64,000 nucleotides of DNA from CAJXZP01 sp963974475 (GTDB taxonomy: Bacteria; Bacteroidota; Bacteroidia; Flavobacteriales_G; Salibacteraceae). Shown here piece by piece: positions 42,632-51,798 of this stretch. A program made the translations under genes and the position numbers. A model generated the notes under the pieces. That model did no database searches. It was not told where the DNA came from and saw nothing but the letters and a program-made list of their open reading frames with translations. Position 1 is the stretch's first letter. Each line of letters opens with the position of its first letter. The stretch spans positions 1 through 64,000 of the forward strand of contig CAXBCR010000001.1 of the NCBI GenBank assembly GCA_963974475.1. The letters are read 5' to 3'.

Positions 42632-43753
42632 ATGAAATTTATTGTATCAAGTACCGTTTTACTAAAACAATTGCAAAGCATTAGTGGCGTTTTAAATACG
42701 AATAACACGCTTCCAATTTTAGATAATTTTTTATTTAAAATTGACGGAAACAACCTAGTGGTTTCTGCAAGTGATTTGGAAACTACCATGACCACAGAAA
42801 TTGAACTTACCAATGCCGATAAAGATGGCGCGGTGGCAATTCCTGCTCGGTTTATTTTAGATACTTTGAAAACCTTTGCCGATGAACCTTTAACATTTTC
42901 GGTAGATGATAGTTCATTTGCTATTGAAATGTCTTCAAGCAACGGGAAATTTAAATTAACTGGATTCAATGGTGAAGAATTCCCAAAAATCCCAACAGTT
43001 GATAAGGCTTCAGAAATTTCTATTACTTCAGAAGCATTAGGAAATGCAATTGCCAAAACATTATTTGCTACTGGTAATGATGAGTTAAGACCTGTAATGT
43101 CAGGAGTTATGTTCGAACTAAACGAGGATAACTTAACCTTTGTTTCTACTGATGCACATAAATTGGTTCGTTACCGTAGATTGGATACAAAAGCAGAAAA
43201 AGCGGCTTCTTTTATTATGCCTAAGAAACCACTTACCTTATTGAAAGGAATTTTGGATGGTGGTAGTACTGATGTTAAAGTGGAATACAATACCATGAAC
43301 GCTTATTTTGAGTTTAATAACATTAAACTTATTTGTCGTTTAATAGATGGTACCTATCCAAATTACGAGGCGGTTATACCAAAAGAAAACAATAACATTT
43401 TAACTATTGACCGTAAAAGCTTTTTAGCTTCGGTAAAACGAGTTTCTATTTTCTCAAATAAAACAACTCACCAAGTACGTCTTAAAATTTCTGGTTCTGA
43501 ATTAAATATTTCTGCCGAAGATTTAGATTATTCAAATGAGGCTAAAGAACGTTTAACTTGTGCCTATGAGGGAGAAGATATCGAGATTGGTTTTAACTCT
43601 CGTTTTTTAGTTGAAATGCTAAATAACTTGAATAGCGAGCAAGTGCAATTGTTACTTTCTGAGCCAAATAGAGCGGGACTTTTAGTTCCTGAAGGTGGTG
43701 ATGAAAATGAAGAAGTGCTAATGTTAGTTATGCCAGTGATGCTGAATCACTAA
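42632..43753 (+). CDS. dnaN: DNA polymerase III subunit beta (sliding clamp)
   Basis: This 373-residue ring-forming processivity clamp has three clamp folds. It starts KFIVSSTVLLKQLQSISGVLNTNNTLPILDNFLF-like, and includes IPARFILDTLKTFAD, VMSGVMFELNEDNLTFVSTDAHKLVRY (the VxTDxHRL block) and the C-terminal LVMPVMLN ending. Transcription is from the gldFG side. TATTTTTG at 42551-42558 may be a separate promoter. The gene converges on the rhomboid gene with a 4-bp overlap of ends. Confidence 0.96.
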   Translation: MKFIVSSTVLLKQLQSISGVLNTNNTLPILDNFLFKIDGNNLVVSASDLETTMTTEIELTNADKDGAVAIPARFILDTLKTFADEPLTFSVDDSSFAIEMSSSNGKFKLTGFNGEEFPKIPTVDKASEISITSEALGNAIAKTLFATGNDELRPVMSGVMFELNEDNLTFVSTDAHKLVRYRRLDTKAEKAASFIMPKKPLTLLKGILDGGSTDVKVEYNTMNAYFEFNNIKLICRLIDGTYPNYEAVIPKENNNILTIDRKSFLASVKRVSIFSNKTTHQVRLKISGSELNISAEDLDYSNEAKERLTCAYEGEDIEIGFNSRFLVEMLNNLNSEQVQLLLSEPNRAGLLVPEGGDENEEVLMLVMPVMLNH

Positions 43754-44490
43754 TCGTTAGATTTAGGCTTATAATCATATTTTATTTGAACCTCTGTTCG
43801 TTGAGCAGAGGTTTTTTCTTGCGCTTTATTTCTGTGGTACGCCTGAATTTGCTCCGGAGTCATATTCCAAAATTCAAATTCGTAATCCTCCTCCTTTTTC
43901 TCCCATTCATACGATTTTCGCTGCGGACCTTCCTTACGGAACACATAGGCCAAGATAATTCCAGCAAAAGCGCCAAACAAATGAGATTCCCATGATATTC
44001 CAGGCACCAACGGCAATACGCCCCACACCATGGAGCCATACAAGAAAACGATGAGTAATGAAAACCCCATCATTCGTTTATTTTTATTCAAAACACCACT
44101 GGTAAATAGAAAAGTTCCCCATGCATAGATCAAACCCGAAGCTCCAATATGAAACGAAGGTCTAGCCATCGCCCATACCCATAACCCGGTCATCAACATG
44201 CTATAAATCATTACAAACTTGGCTGATTTTCGATAAAAATAAAATATGGCCGTCCCTAATATAAAAACGGGATATGAATTATTTAATATATGATTAAAAT
44301 CGCCATGAATAAAGGGAGAAAGAATAATTCCTCGAAGCCCAATAAAGTCTCTAGGGTAAATTCCGTAACTATTAAAACTCACGTTATTGAAATATTCATA
44401 AGCAAACACCGCCCACATTAATCCCACAAATAAAGTTGGAAAAACCAAACTTGATTTAAAACTGCGATTCTCGTTTTCTACTAATGCCAT
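43750..44490 (-). CDS. Rhomboid-family intramembrane serine protease
   Basis: The start at 44490 gives MALVENENRSFKSSLVF; a longer frame to 44577 adds 29 residues of no clear family content. The product is 246 residues with six helices. The active site is Ser in HIGASGLIYAWG (about 116) and His in WESHLFGAFAG (about 166). HGDFNHILNNSYPVFILG is the family's loop region. After the last helix there is a charged tail, with WNMTPEQIQAYHRNKAQEK. The substrates are unknown. Confidence 0.92.
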   Translation of the reverse strand: MALVENENRSFKSSLVFPTLFVGLMWAVFAYEYFNNVSFNSYGIYPRDFIGLRGIILSPFIHGDFNHILNNSYPVFILGTAIFYFYRKSAKFVMIYSMLMTGLWVWAMARPSFHIGASGLIYAWGTFLFTSGVLNKNKRMMGFSLLIVFLYGSMVWGVLPLVPGISWESHLFGAFAGIILAYVFRKEGPQRKSYEWEKKEEDYEFEFWNMTPEQIQAYHRNKAQEKTSAQRTEVQIKYDYKPKSND

Positions 44491-44685
44491 AGGTTGTTTT
44501 CTATCTGGAATGATTTCCTTCACCCGATTTGGAGGGTCTAAAATTACGCCAACTCCATAAACCTGACTAATCGGCACTACTGATTGGTTACGGCATGCCT
44601 TTGTTTACAATTTCCTGTCAGAATACGAAATTATCTCTTTTCTAATTCAAGAAATCCTATTTCTTTGTGATACACTAAGGAATTT

Positions 44686-45189
44686 ATGAAAAAACTAGTA
44701 ATTGTTAGGCACGCCAAATCCTCATGGAAAAATGGCGAGGATGACTATGAAAGAAGCTTAAAAAAGAAAGGTAAGCTAAATGTACCTTTAATGGCTGGAA
44801 AACTTCTTACAAGAGGCATAGATGTCAAACAAATAATCAGTAGCTCTGCCAAAAGGACGATGAAAACGACCGAACTGATAAATGGTGTTTTAGATCTGGA
44901 CGAATCTAAAGTGAGTTTTCAAAAGGAACTGTATTTAGCTTCGCCCAAAACGATGATTAATACTATTCAATCTGTAGCTGACGAGGTGGATGAATTGATG
45001 ATTGTAGCCCATAACCCAGGAGTTACACTTGTGGTAAATTACTTAGCAAACGAGCACTTTGAGAATATTCCAACTTGTGGAATGGCCTGTATTCTTTTTG
45101 ACATCAATTCTTGGAGTGAAATAAAAAATAATGGTACATTGGGGTTCTTTATTTATCCAAAAATGTTTAAACAAAATATTGAGTTATGA
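44686..45189 (+). CDS. SixA-type histidine phosphatase
   Basis: This 167-residue member of the histidine phosphatase superfamily has KLVIVRHAKSSWKN (the RHG-type motif with RHAKSSW, typical of SixA-like proteins), SSSAKRTMKTTELI and IVAHNPGVTLVVNYL with the second catalytic His. E. coli SixA dephosphorylates phosphohistidine on signalling or PTS proteins; whether this one does is unknown. It overlaps the C1 peptidase gene by 4 bp and heads a three-gene operon. Confidence 0.9.
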   Translation: MKKLVIVRHAKSSWKNGEDDYERSLKKKGKLNVPLMAGKLLTRGIDVKQIISSSAKRTMKTTELINGVLDLDESKVSFQKELYLASPKTMINTIQSVADEVDELMIVAHNPGVTLVVNYLANEHFENIPTCGMACILFDINSWSEIKNNGTLGFFIYPKMFKQNIEL

Positions 45190-46337
45190 AAATTTTAAAA
45201 TTCACATTGATTGCGGTATTATCCTTCAGTTCTTTAACCTCATCATTATGGGCACAAGACAAGAAGGAAGCGGAAGGATACCTTTTCACTCACAAAATAT
45301 TTTTGGAAAATACGCCTATCAAAAACCAACAAATGACCGGAACTTGTTGGAGTTACTGCACCACTTCATTTATTGAGAGTGAATTACTCCGAATGGGTAA
45401 ACCAGCCATAGATTTATCGGAAATGTATAATGTTCGGATGAATTATGTGGAGAAATCTATGAATTACGTTTTGCGTCAAGGTAGAGCCCAATTTGGCGAA
45501 GGTGGACTGAGCCATGACGTGATGAATTCTATTAAAAAATACGGACTTGTTCCAGAATCAGCCTATTCAGGAAATATCTATAATCCGGGTAATCACGACC
45601 ACCAAGAAATGGCAGCAGTTCTTGAATCTACATTGAAAACAATTGTAAAAAACCAAAGAAACATTACTTCCGTTTGGCTGGGTAACATCAACGGAACATT
45701 GGACACCTATATGGGCGATGCTCCTACAGAGTTTACCTTTGAAGGAAAATCGTATACCCCAAAATCATTTGTTACCTATCTGGAATTTAATCCAGATGAT
45801 TACGTCACATTTACCTCATTTTCCAATGCTCCTTTTTATGAGAAATACATTTTACAAGTACCCGATAACTGGGCAAATGGTTCATTTAACAACGTTCCGT
45901 TAGCCGACCTAATGGATGTAATTGACCACGCTTTAGAAAATGGCTTTACCATTGCTTGGGATGCCGATGTAAGTGAAAAAACATGGTCAAGAAAAAAGAG
46001 CATCGCCATTATGCCTGAAACGCCTTACCGTGAAATGAGTCATGACCAACGCGCAAAATTGTTTACGAAAGTAAGCGTAGAAATGACTCCAACTCAAGAA
46101 GAACGTCAACGCCTTTTCTTGAATTTTCAAACTACTGACGATCACTTGATGCACATAGTAGGTACAGCCATTGACCAAAAAGGGAATGAATTCTACATCG
46201 TTAAAAACTCCTGGGGAGACCAACGTGCTTACGATGGGTATGTCTATGTTTCGAAAGCTTATATGGCAATGAAAACCATGGGAATTATGGTTCACAAGGA
46301 TGCTATTGCTAAATCCATGGCTAAAAAACTGAACTAA
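45186..46337 (+). CDS. Exported C1-family peptidase (bleomycin-hydrolase/aminopeptidase C-like)
   Basis: This 383-residue papain-fold cysteine peptidase has a signal peptide (MKILKFTLIAVLSFSSLTSSLWAQ), so it acts in the periplasm, unlike classical cytosolic PepC. The catalytic residues are Cys in NQQMTGTCWSYCTTSF (about 53), His in DDHLMHIVGTAID (about 321) and Asn in YIVKNSWGDQ (about 339). The loop after Asn and the C-terminal KSMAKKLN resemble the aminopeptidase C family, whose C terminus enters the active site. It is coupled to a SixA-like phosphatase, and DUF2797 follows after 5 bp. Confidence 0.92.
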   Translation: MKILKFTLIAVLSFSSLTSSLWAQDKKEAEGYLFTHKIFLENTPIKNQQMTGTCWSYCTTSFIESELLRMGKPAIDLSEMYNVRMNYVEKSMNYVLRQGRAQFGEGGLSHDVMNSIKKYGLVPESAYSGNIYNPGNHDHQEMAAVLESTLKTIVKNQRNITSVWLGNINGTLDTYMGDAPTEFTFEGKSYTPKSFVTYLEFNPDDYVTFTSFSNAPFYEKYILQVPDNWANGSFNNVPLADLMDVIDHALENGFTIAWDADVSEKTWSRKKSIAIMPETPYREMSHDQRAKLFTKVSVEMTPTQEERQRLFLNFQTTDDHLMHIVGTAIDQKGNEFYIVKNSWGDQRAYDGYVYVSKAYMAMKTMGIMVHKDAIAKSMAKKLN

Positions 46338-46342
46338 TACGA

Positions 46343-47146
46343 ATGGAAGCATCGGGTAACTTATCTAAAATGAGAACCTCATTGGATGAGGAAATAGAAT
46401 ACATCTTAACCTTAGGTGATGATGAAATTGAAATGAACGAATATATCGGTGCTGATATATCACTATCGTTTCATGGTCAAATCAATTGTGTTTCTTGTGG
46501 TAAACTCACTAAAAAAGCGTTTGGACAAGGATTTTGTTATTCTTGCTTCATCAACTCCCCTATGAATGCCGAATGCATTATTAGACCGGAATTATGCGAA
46601 GCACATTTGGGAAAAGGACGTGATCCCGAATGGGAAAAAAAACACCATTTACAAAAACATTATGTGTATTTAGCACTTACTTCTAAAGTAAAAGTTGGAG
46701 TAACTAGGCATGACCAAATTCCAACTCGATGGATTGACCAAGGCGCTTGGAAAGCATTAATAATTGCCGAAACCGATAACCGACAACAAGCAGGTTTGAT
46801 AGAGGTTAGTTTAAAAAATTACATGGGCGACAAAACCCCTTGGAGAGACATGTTGAAGGATGTGCGGGATACAACCATGGATTTGAACGCTCTACGTACA
46901 AAAGCAATCTCACTTTTTCCGGAAGAATTAAAGCAATTTGCAGTTTCCGATTCAGAGATTGTTGAGCTCAATTTCCCGGTGGATGAATACCCAGAAAAAA
47001 TTAAGAGTTTGAATTTTGACAAGACACCTGAAATTAGTGGCACGCTAATGGGAATTAGAGCACAATACCTAATTTTTGAAGGTGGAGAAGTATTAAATAT
47101 CCGAAAGTTTTCTGGATATCATATCGACTTCGAATCGCTTGATTAG
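46343..47146 (+). CDS. DUF2797-domain protein
   Basis: This 267-residue cytosolic protein has a cysteine cluster, CVSCGKLTKKAFGQGFCYSCF, with two CxxC pairs probably binding zinc, then NAECIIRPELCEAHLGKGRDPEWEKKHHLQKHYVYLALTSKVKVGVTRHDQIPTRW, which defines DUF2797. The function is unknown. An internal ATG 10 codons in (MRTSLDEE) could be the true start. It is the third gene of the phosphatase-peptidase operon and ends just before a bulged terminator. Confidence 0.87.
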   Translation: MEASGNLSKMRTSLDEEIEYILTLGDDEIEMNEYIGADISLSFHGQINCVSCGKLTKKAFGQGFCYSCFINSPMNAECIIRPELCEAHLGKGRDPEWEKKHHLQKHYVYLALTSKVKVGVTRHDQIPTRWIDQGAWKALIIAETDNRQQAGLIEVSLKNYMGDKTPWRDMLKDVRDTTMDLNALRTKAISLFPEELKQFAVSDSEIVELNFPVDEYPEKIKSLNFDKTPEISGTLMGIRAQYLIFEGGEVLNIRKFSGYHIDFESLD

Positions 47147-47179
47147 CCTTCCATATTTTACTGAAAATAACAAACATAA

Positions 47180-47222
47180 AAAAAGGCGTACAGCGGATAA
47201 ATTATCCCCAATACGCCTTTTT
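47180..47222. terminator. Bidirectional terminator between DUF2797 and TonB-dependent receptor genes
   Basis: AAAAAAGGCGTA (ending 47190) pairs with TACGCCTTTTTT. An inner stem GGATAA/TTATCC closes the loop. T runs on both strands allow it to serve both converging genes. Confidence 0.88.
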
Positions 47223-47311
47223 TATTCCTTTAAAACCTATCGTGACCCGAATCCATCTTTCTCTTTCCTCAAGAAAATTGAACTAGAAATCAAGTAGAAC
47301 AAGGTTTAGAC

Positions 47312-49276
47312 TTACAAGTGTAGACTTGCCCCTACAACAAACCATCTTCCGGGCATTTGGGCACCCAAAATATCACTGTAATTTTCATCAAATAAGTTAA
47401 TCACCTCACCCTTTAAAGTCAATTTATCATCCATTAAACGAACACCTGCATTTACGTTTGCTACAAAATATTCTGGTTTTAATGCTACGTTTAACGATTT
47501 TGAATACGCATTTTCTCTCATTTTATACAAGCTGGTTATTCCGAAATCAAAATTTGAAATCGAGAGGTTAAAACTTCCATTCACTAAATGCTTAGCATGA
47601 GCCGACACATATTTTGACACAACCCCATCAGGATTAACAGATTCTAAACCAGTATATCCCGCTCTTAATGTAAATGAATTACCCGATTCTAATACCTTTT
47701 TATACCACAATTCAAGCTCCAAACCAATGGTATTTACAGTACTCAAATTTTTCGAGTATAAATAAGACCCATTTGGTTGAAGAGTTACAGGTACGTTGGT
47801 AATTTCAGCACCTTGAGTAGGTACATAATCAATAAGATTTCCAGATGCTCTGTAAAACCCAGTGGTCAAAAACCGCAATCCATTCGCTATGTAGTAGTCT
47901 GCTCCAATTTCATAACTCCAAGATGATTCGGCTACCAAATCTGGGTTTCCCAAGTTTCTACCAGGTGATAAAGCTTTTAAATTGGTAGAAACATATCGCT
48001 CCGTATAATCAGCCGCTCTTATGCCTTTACCCGCTCCACCTCTAAATACAAACTTGTTATAAATGTAGGATACGTTTAGTTGCGGGCTTAACTCAAATGC
48101 ATAATTATCATCATAATCGGCCCTTAAACTCAAGGTGGTAGTAAGATTTTTCACCATTTTACCAATCCATTGTCCGTATCCACCTATGTGTGAATTAAAG
48201 TGATTACCTCGGTCATTACTTTCAATAAACCGCGCGTCCGCTTGAATTCCGTACACAAAGGTATGTTTATCTGAATATGCAAAACTTTGATTTACCTGCA
48301 ACAAACCAAATCGAGTAGTATGGTTATTTGCCGTAAATAAAGGATTAAAAATAAACTCATCGGTACTTTGACGAAACAACAAGTCGATATCCGTTTTAAA
48401 TTTTCCTTTAGCTCCACTTAGATTAAGATTATTTAAAAATACGGTGGTGTTTTCTACCGATTCATCATAGGCGCTTGCGGTGTAAAAGTACTTGGCTGCA
48501 AAACCTCTTTCATCATAAGAACTTCTTAATCTAACATTCCAATTTGCTCCTAATTCTCTACCCACACTACCTGAAAAAGTATTGGTTTCAAACCACGTAT
48601 TATATTGACTTGGTGCGGTTTCCACCAATCCAAAATTGGGGTTTTCAAATTGTTGTCCATTGGATCTATTTCCTTGAATACCTATAGAATACCTCCATTT
48701 TTTTGACGTCCCAAGCACGCTGACATCCGAAGCTAAATAGCTATTTGAACCTGCTTTTAAGGTTGCTGCCACGTCCAAATTAGAACGGCTGGGTTTTGCT
48801 TTGGTAATATAATTTATTACCCCGCCCACAGCATCTGCACCGTAAATAGAAGAGCTTGTTCCTTTGGTTACCTCCACTCTTTCAATTTCAGCTAACGCAA
48901 CCGGCACATATCCGTTAAAATGTCCAGTAAGAGGGTCGTTAATTCTTACACCATCCACCATTACCAACACTTGGTTATAAGTGGAGCCACGTAAAGTCAA
49001 ATCACTCTGCACACCAAAACCACCGCGAGATTGAATTTCAACCCCTGGTAAATAGCGTAATAGTTCATCCGAAGAATTGATTGCTAGTTTTTCAATATCC
49101 TTAGACGTAATTACCAAAACATTTTTTCCTGTTTGAGTAATATTTTGAATCGTTCGATTGGTACTTACCTCTATCGAATCCAATTGAATATTGTGGGAAT
49201 TAAATTCCGTTTCTTGTGCGAATCCCGCAACTAATGAAAATGCAAATCCTGCACTTAAAAGATGTTTCTTTATCAT
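47312..49276 (-). CDS. TonB-dependent outer-membrane receptor (BtuB-like)
   Basis: This 654-residue protein has a signal peptide (MIKKHLLSAGFAFSLVAGFAQ). The TonB-box region is near EVSTNRTIQNITQTGK. The plug (about 48-160) includes VLVITSKDIEKLAINSSDELLRYLPGVEIQSRGG-like sequence, VLVMVDGVRINDP and GTSSSIYGADAVGGVINYIT. The barrel strands follow up to a C-terminal GRWFVVGASLHL. The plug's VDGVRINDP...SSIYGADAIGG pattern and the modest size resemble BtuB-type cobalamin receptors. I found no cobalamin riboswitch upstream, so vitamin B12 as substrate is only a guess. The gene is monocistronic. Confidence 0.85.
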   Translation of the reverse strand: MIKKHLLSAGFAFSLVAGFAQETEFNSHNIQLDSIEVSTNRTIQNITQTGKNVLVITSKDIEKLAINSSDELLRYLPGVEIQSRGGFGVQSDLTLRGSTYNQVLVMVDGVRINDPLTGHFNGYVPVALAEIERVEVTKGTSSSIYGADAVGGVINYITKAKPSRSNLDVAATLKAGSNSYLASDVSVLGTSKKWRYSIGIQGNRSNGQQFENPNFGLVETAPSQYNTWFETNTFSGSVGRELGANWNVRLRSSYDERGFAAKYFYTASAYDESVENTTVFLNNLNLSGAKGKFKTDIDLLFRQSTDEFIFNPLFTANNHTTRFGLLQVNQSFAYSDKHTFVYGIQADARFIESNDRGNHFNSHIGGYGQWIGKMVKNLTTTLSLRADYDDNYAFELSPQLNVSYIYNKFVFRGGAGKGIRAADYTERYVSTNLKALSPGRNLGNPDLVAESSWSYEIGADYYIANGLRFLTTGFYRASGNLIDYVPTQGAEITNVPVTLQPNGSYLYSKNLSTVNTIGLELELWYKKVLESGNSFTLRAGYTGLESVNPDGVVSKYVSAHAKHLVNGSFNLSISNFDFGITSLYKMRENAYSKSLNVALKPEYFVANVNAGVRLMDDKLTLKGEVINLFDENYSDILGAQMPGRWFVVGASLHL

Positions 49277-49612
49277 AACTTAAATCTGAATATACTACGA
49301 ATAGTAGGTAGCACTACTTCATAATTAAGAGCGCGAATAAAGGTTAAATCACCGCATTCAACAAACATATTTTTGTCATAATCCACATTTGCCATATAAC
49401 AATTTGCTTAATAGAATATTACCAGAAGAAATGTGAGGTTTTTCTCAATTCAACTTTTCAAAATTTTAAGTTTTTCCATTAACCAGCCTTAATCAATAGA
49501 CATACCCATTTTATCTTTAATTACTTACGTAATCATTTATGTATTGATGAAACATTTTTTTATTAATAACGTATTTTAGCAATGGCACAAATCAAAGCGC
49601 CAATCTAAATGT
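49277..49612. other. Divergent promoter region (receptor / DUF1232)
   Basis: Spans 336 bp. On the minus strand CAAACATA (49362-49369) gives TATGTTTG, a -7 candidate about 85 bp before the receptor ATG. On the plus strand TATTTTAG near 49572 is a weak -7 candidate for the DUF1232 gene. A cobalamin riboswitch was looked for and not seen. No other structure. Confidence 0.4.
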
Positions 49613-50032
49613 ATGAAGCTTTTCAATTTTAAAAAACCAAAAAAAGGAACCATTGATGCGGATTTTGTGACTCAAAATGCTGAAGACATGACCGAGGATG
49701 ACATTAAAAAGGTGGTAGACTCAGCATCAAAAATCCAATCGAAAATGCAAGCTAATGGTCGATTTAATAAATTTATTGAAGATGGAAAAGTGATGCTATC
49801 CTTGATTAAAGATTACTGGAAAAAGGATTACACTGAAATTCCGTGGTACGCCATGACCGCAATTGTTTTCTCCTTACTGTATGTGCTCAATCCATTAGAT
49901 TTAGCCCCCGATTACATCCCTTTTTTAGGATACATGGATGATGTGACCGTTTTTTCATTTGCACTCACCTTGGTTAATAAAGATTTAAATGCATACAAAA
50001 ACTGGAAGAAACCCAAAGAGGAATTAGACTAA
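49613..50032 (+). CDS. DUF1232 (YkvA-like) membrane protein
   Basis: This 139-residue protein has a charged N-terminal half, with a helical stretch KVMLSLIKDYWKKDYTEIPW, followed by the DUF1232 block: MTAIVFSLLYVLNPLDLAPDYIPFLGYMDDVTVFSFALT. The PxDxxPDxxPxxGxxDD pattern is diagnostic. It is membrane-embedded through one or two helices. The function is unknown. It converges on the glycosyltransferase gene with a 4-bp overlap. Confidence 0.92.
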   Translation: MKLFNFKKPKKGTIDADFVTQNAEDMTEDDIKKVVDSASKIQSKMQANGRFNKFIEDGKVMLSLIKDYWKKDYTEIPWYAMTAIVFSLLYVLNPLDLAPDYIPFLGYMDDVTVFSFALTLVNKDLNAYKNWKKPKEELD

Positions 50033-50931
50033 TTATTTTGCGTTTTTAGTCTTTTCAACTCTAGCATAAACTCACTAAGTTTATAGAGTGAAAATTTACG
50101 GAGTTTGGCCTTACCTTTAACCAAGGCTTCGTAATAGCTCTCTTTTTGTTTGGTGATAATACTTCGAGTTAACCCTGCAAATCCCGTAAATCTTAACTGC
50201 TCGTACGTTTTTATCAATCGCACATGTTTATCTAGTTTCCCATCGTAATATAACTGCGCAAGGTTACGAACCCCTTCGGCTGTTTTGGCTAAAAACTGAG
50301 CATTGGTCTCCTTTCCTAAATGACGAATCGGATTTTTTATATGCTTCACTTCAATATTATTAACGCGAAGTTGCACCCCAAATAAGGTATCCTCATGCCC
50401 ATAACCTGTATGATTCTCATCAAATGGAAACTTGTTCACCAGCGCTTTTGAAATCGAAAAATTATTTGCCATAAAAGACCGATAGGGAGCTTTAACCCGC
50501 TCTTTGAGCGATCTAGCTTCTACATTTGTACCGTAATCCCAGCGTAATCGAAAATTGGAATCTGAAGGTTCTTCTTTGGCAAAAAGCTGACCTCCTACCA
50601 AAACGACATCCTCTTCAAATTTCAATTTGTAGGTATCAATAAAAGAAGATTGTATGGGTTGGCAATCCGCATCAATAAAGATAAGTTGGTCATACTTGGC
50701 TTCATTGGCCAAAAAATTTCTAATTCTTGATCTTCCAAGATTGTTTTTCAAACTAATATACCGAAACTCAATTCCCTTGTAATCTGTAAAGGCAGGTGGC
50801 TTGGGCACAGGAGAAGCATCATCACAAACAATAATTTCGACAGAATAATCTAATCCCTTAGCTTCAATAGCCAAGCTTGCTAATTGGGCATCAATGGCCT
50901 CTCCAAAAACGGGGATTAATACAGATACCAT
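50029..50931 (-). CDS. Family 2 glycosyltransferase
   Basis: This 300-residue GT-A fold enzyme starts VSVLIPVFGEAIDAQLASLA and has VEIIVCDDASP (nucleotide-binding Asp), LKNNLGRSRIRNFLA, the DxD-type IFIDADCQP (about 91-98), and HTGYGHEDTLFG (about 169-180), the general-base ED region of GT2 enzymes. The C terminus is basic (KGKAKLRKFSLYKLSEFM). The acceptor is unknown, probably a polysaccharide or lipid. Its start overlaps the stop of the upstream ABC ATPase gene by 1 bp (TAATG), so the two are coupled. Confidence 0.9.
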   Translation of the reverse strand: MVSVLIPVFGEAIDAQLASLAIEAKGLDYSVEIIVCDDASPVPKPPAFTDYKGIEFRYISLKNNLGRSRIRNFLANEAKYDQLIFIDADCQPIQSSFIDTYKLKFEEDVVLVGGQLFAKEEPSDSNFRLRWDYGTNVEARSLKERVKAPYRSFMANNFSISKALVNKFPFDENHTGYGHEDTLFGVQLRVNNIEVKHIKNPIRHLGKETNAQFLAKTAEGVRNLAQLYYDGKLDKHVRLIKTYEQLRFTGFAGLTRSIITKQKESYYEALVKGKAKLRKFSLYKLSEFMLELKRLKTQNN

Positions 50932-51599
50932 TATTCCATCGTTACTTTCCCATCATGGCAAGTAATCGTTTTTGATTTAAATTTTTCCATTAATGACTGA
51001 TCATGAGTAGCCATTAAAATTGCTGTCCCGCTCATACTAATATCCGACAACAAATGAATTATTTTTTCAGATGTTTCTGCGTCCAGGTTACCTGTTGGTT
51101 CATCAGCCAAAATGATTTCTGGCCCATTAATCAAAGCGCGTGCAATAGCCACACGTTGCTGTTCTCCCCCAGATAGTTCATGGGGCATCTTATCCATTTT
51201 ATCGATTAAGCCAACTTGTTCCAACAAAACGGCAGTTCTATCAGCCATTTCTTGTTTTTTGCTCCAACCCGTTGCTTCCATAACAAAAAGCATGTTTTGC
51301 CTAACGGTACGATCAGGTAACAATTGAAAATCTTGAAATACAATTCCCAGTTTTCTTCTCAAAAAAGGAACCTTGCCTGATTTTAATTTATTAAGTTTAA
51401 AACCCGCTACTTTTCCTGTTCCTTCTTTAAGCGGTAAATCAGCATACAGGGTTTTCAATAAGGAGCTCTTACCACTTCCCGTTTGCCCCACCAAATACAA
51501 GAATTGTCCTTTATGAATTTGCAAATTAACATCCGATAAAATCAAGGTTTTATCTTGATAAATATTCGCTTCTTTTAATTCAATAACGTAATCTGACAT
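50931..51599 (-). CDS. ftsE: FtsE-like ABC transporter ATP-binding protein
   Basis: This 222-residue ATPase has Walker A VGQTGSGKSSLLK (about 38-50), Q-loop IVFQDFQLLPDRTVRQNMLF, signature LSGGEQQRVAIARALI, Walker B EIILADEPTGNLD and switch His in MATHDQSL. The FQDFQLLPDRTVRQN stretch is typical of FtsE, which with FtsX regulates septal peptidoglycan hydrolases at division. No ftsX is adjacent; a glycosyltransferase gene follows instead. FtsE is the best fit, but a LolD/MacB-type ATPase cannot be fully excluded. Confidence 0.85.
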   Translation of the reverse strand: MSDYVIELKEANIYQDKTLILSDVNLQIHKGQFLYLVGQTGSGKSSLLKTLYADLPLKEGTGKVAGFKLNKLKSGKVPFLRRKLGIVFQDFQLLPDRTVRQNMLFVMEATGWSKKQEMADRTAVLLEQVGLIDKMDKMPHELSGGEQQRVAIARALINGPEIILADEPTGNLDAETSEKIIHLLSDISMSGTAILMATHDQSLMEKFKSKTITCHDGKVTME

Positions 51600-51798
51600 A
51601 CTCCTTTTTGGTTTACAACAAATGTATGTTTTTCATCAAATTAGAGGATAGAAAAAAGTTACTTTGTACAGATTAATAGGCAATCAATGCTACTACCTAA
51701 ACGAACATAACCCGGTTAATAACTCCACCTTGAGCCACTCTACTGAGCACACAATAGAAGTTACTTTTACTTGTTATAACAAGCAAAACGAAGAAGAT

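Noticed and set aside
49277..49612. Cobalamin riboswitch upstream of the BtuB-like receptor
   Set aside because: I looked for the B12-box and the typical paired leader on the minus strand and found neither. The B12 assignment of the receptor therefore stays tentative.
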